Translations under genes and position numbers: made by a program
NCBI GenBank assembly: GCA_945865705.1
Contig: CAMBEY010000172.1
Location: forward strand, 1 to 6,426
Length of the DNA: 6,426 nucleotides
DNA from: Candidatus Sulfopaludibacter sp. SbA3
Lineage (GTDB): Bacteria; Acidobacteriota; Terriglobia; 2-12-FULL-54-10
Direction: 5' to 3'
The notes under the pieces: generated by a model
Database searches by the model: none
What the model was told of the DNA's origin: nothing
What the model saw: only the letters and a program-made list of their open reading frames with translations
Part shown: piece by piece, positions 4,915 to 6,426 of the stretch
Layout: each line of letters opens with the position of its first letter
Position numbering within the stretch: position 1 is the first letter of the stretch

Positions 4915-5558
4915 GTCAGGCTTTGCTAGGTTTTGACCCTGCCAATCCGGGCCGCGGCGGGTCTGCGGAACTGGTGTTTCATGTGGACGGCGGATCGCGC
5001 GGGAATCCTGGGCCGGCGGGATATGGAGCGATGGTGCGGGACCCCGCGGGGGCGACCATCGCCGAGCTATCTGAATTCATCGGCATCGCGACCAACAATG
5101 TCGCCGAGTATCGCGGCCTGCTTGCCGCGCTCGAATATGCCAAGGCGCACCAGGCACGCGGCGTGAAAGTTTACTGCGACTCCGAGCTGGTTGTCCGGCA
5201 AATGCAGGGTGTTTACAAGGTCAAGAGTCCGGACCTGAAGCCGATCTTCGATCAGGTGAAGCGGCTGGCCTCTGGATTTCCACGGTTTTCCATCCACCAC
5301 GTGCCGAGGGAACGCAACGCCGATGCCGACCGGCTGGCCAATCTGGCGATGGACCGCGCGCGCTCCGGCGGGTTTGGGCAGATTGCCACGACTCCGGCAG
5401 CTCCACTGCGTCCCCTCTCCCGTCCTATTGCCAACGCCCCGGAGCCGGTGATCAGCTTTTTTGCAGTCGCGGAAGCCGGGTGCCTCCGGCCGGTTGCTCC
5501 CTTGCCGGCGTTGGAAGAAGGCCAGGACTATGAAGTCAGCATTCGCAGGCGGAAGTGA
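4911..5558 (+). CDS. RNase HI family protein with C-terminal extension
   Basis: A 215-residue RNase H-fold enzyme predicted to cut the RNA strand of RNA-DNA hybrids using two metal ions. The four acidic catalytic positions are visible: D26 in HVDGGSRGNPGPAGYG, E67 in TNNVAEYRGLLAAL, D90 in VYCDSELVV and D140 in RNADADRLANLA. H130 in IHHVPRERN may take the role of the flexible-loop histidine. The compact core (about 20-150) resembles the ribonuclease HI family lacking the basic protrusion rather than E. coli RnhA. The last 65 residues, proline- and alanine-rich and ending EGQDYEVSIRRRK, are beyond the catalytic fold and I do not recognise them. The ATG overlaps the zinc-ribbon stop by ATGA, so expression is coupled, suggesting a shared role in RNA or R-loop handling. 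The enzyme call is firm; the symbol is left blank because several paralogues exist. Confidence 0.92.
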   Translation: MSQALLGFDPANPGRGGSAELVFHVDGGSRGNPGPAGYGAMVRDPAGATIAELSEFIGIATNNVAEYRGLLAALEYAKAHQARGVKVYCDSELVVRQMQGVYKVKSPDLKPIFDQVKRLASGFPRFSIHHVPRERNADADRLANLAMDRARSGGFGQIATTPAAPLRPLSRPIANAPEPVISFFAVAEAGCLRPVAPLPALEEGQDYEVSIRRRK

Positions 5559-5639
5559 GCGTCCGCAAGAGCCGGTTGGGCGAAGCCTGTATGGAATCAT
5601 GAGTGCTTGATTCGCTGGGGCTTGAACCGCTTTGGTGAC

Positions 5640-5669
5640 TTGTACGGGGCAAATTCTCCGTGATATAAG
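5640..5669 (+). promoter_or_regulatory. Candidate extended -10 promoter of the MglA-like gene
   Basis: TATAAG at 5664-5669 matches five of six -10 positions and is preceded by TG one base upstream (TGATATAAG), an extended -10. A weak TTGTAC -35 lies at 5640-5645 with an 18-base spacer. Transcription would begin near 5676, giving a leader of about 74 bases before the TTG start at 5750. It is the best promoter-like sequence in the 191-base gap after the RNase HI gene, suggesting the GTPase can be transcribed on its own. Confidence 0.5.
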
Positions 5670-5740
5670 CGGGCAGGATGGTGTAATCTGGCATTCATTA
5701 GTGTTGCGTAGCGGTAGTTATCCTTTTCAGGGAACTTACT

Positions 5741-5744
5741 GGAG
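5741..5744 (+). promoter_or_regulatory. Shine-Dalgarno GGAG supporting the TTG start
   Basis: GGAG ends five bases before TTG at 5750. No in-frame ATG or GTG lies between it and the conserved N-terminal sequence, so this site decides the unusual start codon of the MglA-like gene. Confidence 0.7.
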
Positions 5745-5749
5745 TCCGT

Positions 5750-6328
5750 TTGAGTTTTATTAACTTTGCCGCCAAGGAAATCAACTGCAAGCTGGTCTAT
5801 TACGGCGCCGGCTTGGGAGGCAAGACCACCAATCTCGAGAAGGTGTTCGAGATGGCTCCCAACAAGGGCAAGATGATTTCGCTGGCCACGGAAACCGACC
5901 GCACGCTCTTCTTCGATTTCCTGCCGCTCGACCTGGGCACGGTACGCGGCTTTAAGACGCGCTTCCACCTCTATACCGTTCCCGGACAGGTATTCTACGA
6001 TGCCAGTCGCAAGCTGATCCTGCGCGGCGTGGATGGCGTGGTGTTTGTCGCCGACTCGCAGGAGGAGCGCCTGGAAGCGAATCTTGAAAGCATCGACAAC
6101 CTGGTCGAGAATCTTCAAGAGCACGGTTACGATCTGATGAAGTTGCCCTACGTCCTGCAACTCAATAAGCGCGACCTGCCCAACGCGCTGCCCGTGGATG
6201 TCCTCAAGAAGGAACTGTGCCGCAAGGATGAGTCAGTCATTGAAGCGGTAGCCTACAAGGGCGAAGGCGTCTTCGAGACGCTCAAGGAAATCTCCCGCCT
6301 GGTCCTCAACGAACTCCGCAACGGTTAA
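5750..6328 (+). CDS. MglA-like Ras-superfamily GTPase
   Basis: A 192-residue small GTPase of the bacterial MglA family, full length. In Myxococcus, MglA-GTP marks the leading cell pole and recruits motility machinery, with MglB as its GTPase activator. In other phyla the role is less clear and includes polarity, type IV pilus or gliding control. Motifs in order: MSFINFAAKEINCKLVYYG (1-19), P-loop G19-A-G-L-G-G-K25-T26, switch I with D50-R-T-L-F-F-D-F-L-P, switch II T-V-P78-G79-Q80-V-F-Y-D (the MglA form, lacking the Asp of Ras DxxGQ), base-recognition N139-K-R-D142 and the A-Y-K-G-E-G-V loop near 168-174. A TTG start with GGAG five bases upstream is the only start that retains the family N-terminus. 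No mglB is adjacent in the window. It has its own probable promoter and is followed by a palindromic repeat. Confidence 0.93.
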   Translation: MSFINFAAKEINCKLVYYGAGLGGKTTNLEKVFEMAPNKGKMISLATETDRTLFFDFLPLDLGTVRGFKTRFHLYTVPGQVFYDASRKLILRGVDGVVFVADSQEERLEANLESIDNLVENLQEHGYDLMKLPYVLQLNKRDLPNALPVDVLKKELCRKDESVIEAVAYKGEGVFETLKEISRLVLNELRNG

Positions 6329-6334
6329 CCTCAC

Positions 6335-6383
6335 GCGTCACAGAGCCGCGCGCGTGAGCAAGCGGACACGCTGGCGCTGTCAC
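6335..6383. repeat. Degenerate REP-like palindrome with GTGA tetraloop (copy 2)
   Basis: Seven bases after the GTPase stop lies a sequence clearly related to 508-560: the central block from GCCGCGCGCGT to AGCGG differs at only two positions (A to G in the loop, G to A just after it). The arms GTCACAGAGCC (6337-6347) and GGCGCTGTCAC (6373-6383) can pair at nine of eleven positions, enclosing a smaller stem GCCGC/GCGG around loop GTGA (6354-6357). The right arm has lost the duplicated unit seen in copy 1. No T-run follows. Confidence 0.65.
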
Positions 6384-6426
6384 TCGGTTTAATGTCACGA
6401 CCTGGCATGAACTTTGGCTGCACGCT

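Noticed and set aside
5597..6160. 187-codon minus-strand open frame opposite the MglA-like gene
   Set aside because: It is antisense to a gene with complete GTPase motifs and shows no family resemblance.

Overview
The window reads as a high-GC bacterial chromosome fragment, most likely from Acidobacteriota (a myxobacterium-like lineage is the alternative). This rests on an MglA-type Ras-like GTPase, a zinc-ribbon/coiled-coil protein overlapping a short RNase HI gene, a PadR regulator paired with a small membrane protein, and GC-rich intergenic palindromes. The lineage is inferred from gene content, not from a marker gene.

Layout. (1) Bases 1-1545, + strand: the C-terminal half of a MatC/SLC13-type organic-acid permease, a long hairpin (497-557), then a complete D-2-hydroxyacid dehydrogenase. 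Together they suggest uptake and oxidation or reduction of a small (hydroxy)carboxylic acid. (2) Bases 1546-3867: an accessory block of three two-gene units. These are a toxin-first higB-higA module (+ strand), a PadR regulator overlapping an unrecognised three-helix membrane protein (- strand), and a toxin-first brnT-brnA module (- strand). (3) Bases 4093-6328, + strand: housekeeping genes. A C4 zinc-ribbon coiled-coil protein and an RNase HI family protein overlap by ATGA; after 191 bases with its own promoter-like sequence comes a TTG-started MglA-like GTPase. (4) Bases 6329-6426: a degenerate second copy of the palindrome seen at 497-557, then about 40 bases in which I see nothing.

The two toxin-antitoxin modules should each be self-repressed by their antitoxin. 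The PadR gene probably represses its own two-gene operon and so controls the membrane protein. The gaps at 3148-3328, 3868-4092 and 5559-5749 hold promoter-like elements at most; I found no tRNA, rRNA, CRISPR array, transposase or integrase.

The items most worth a second look are the two palindromes that keep a GNRA-type tetraloop while their stems diverge, and the unrecognised PadR-linked membrane protein between two toxin-antitoxin modules. I see no convincing evidence of a wholly new multi-gene system.
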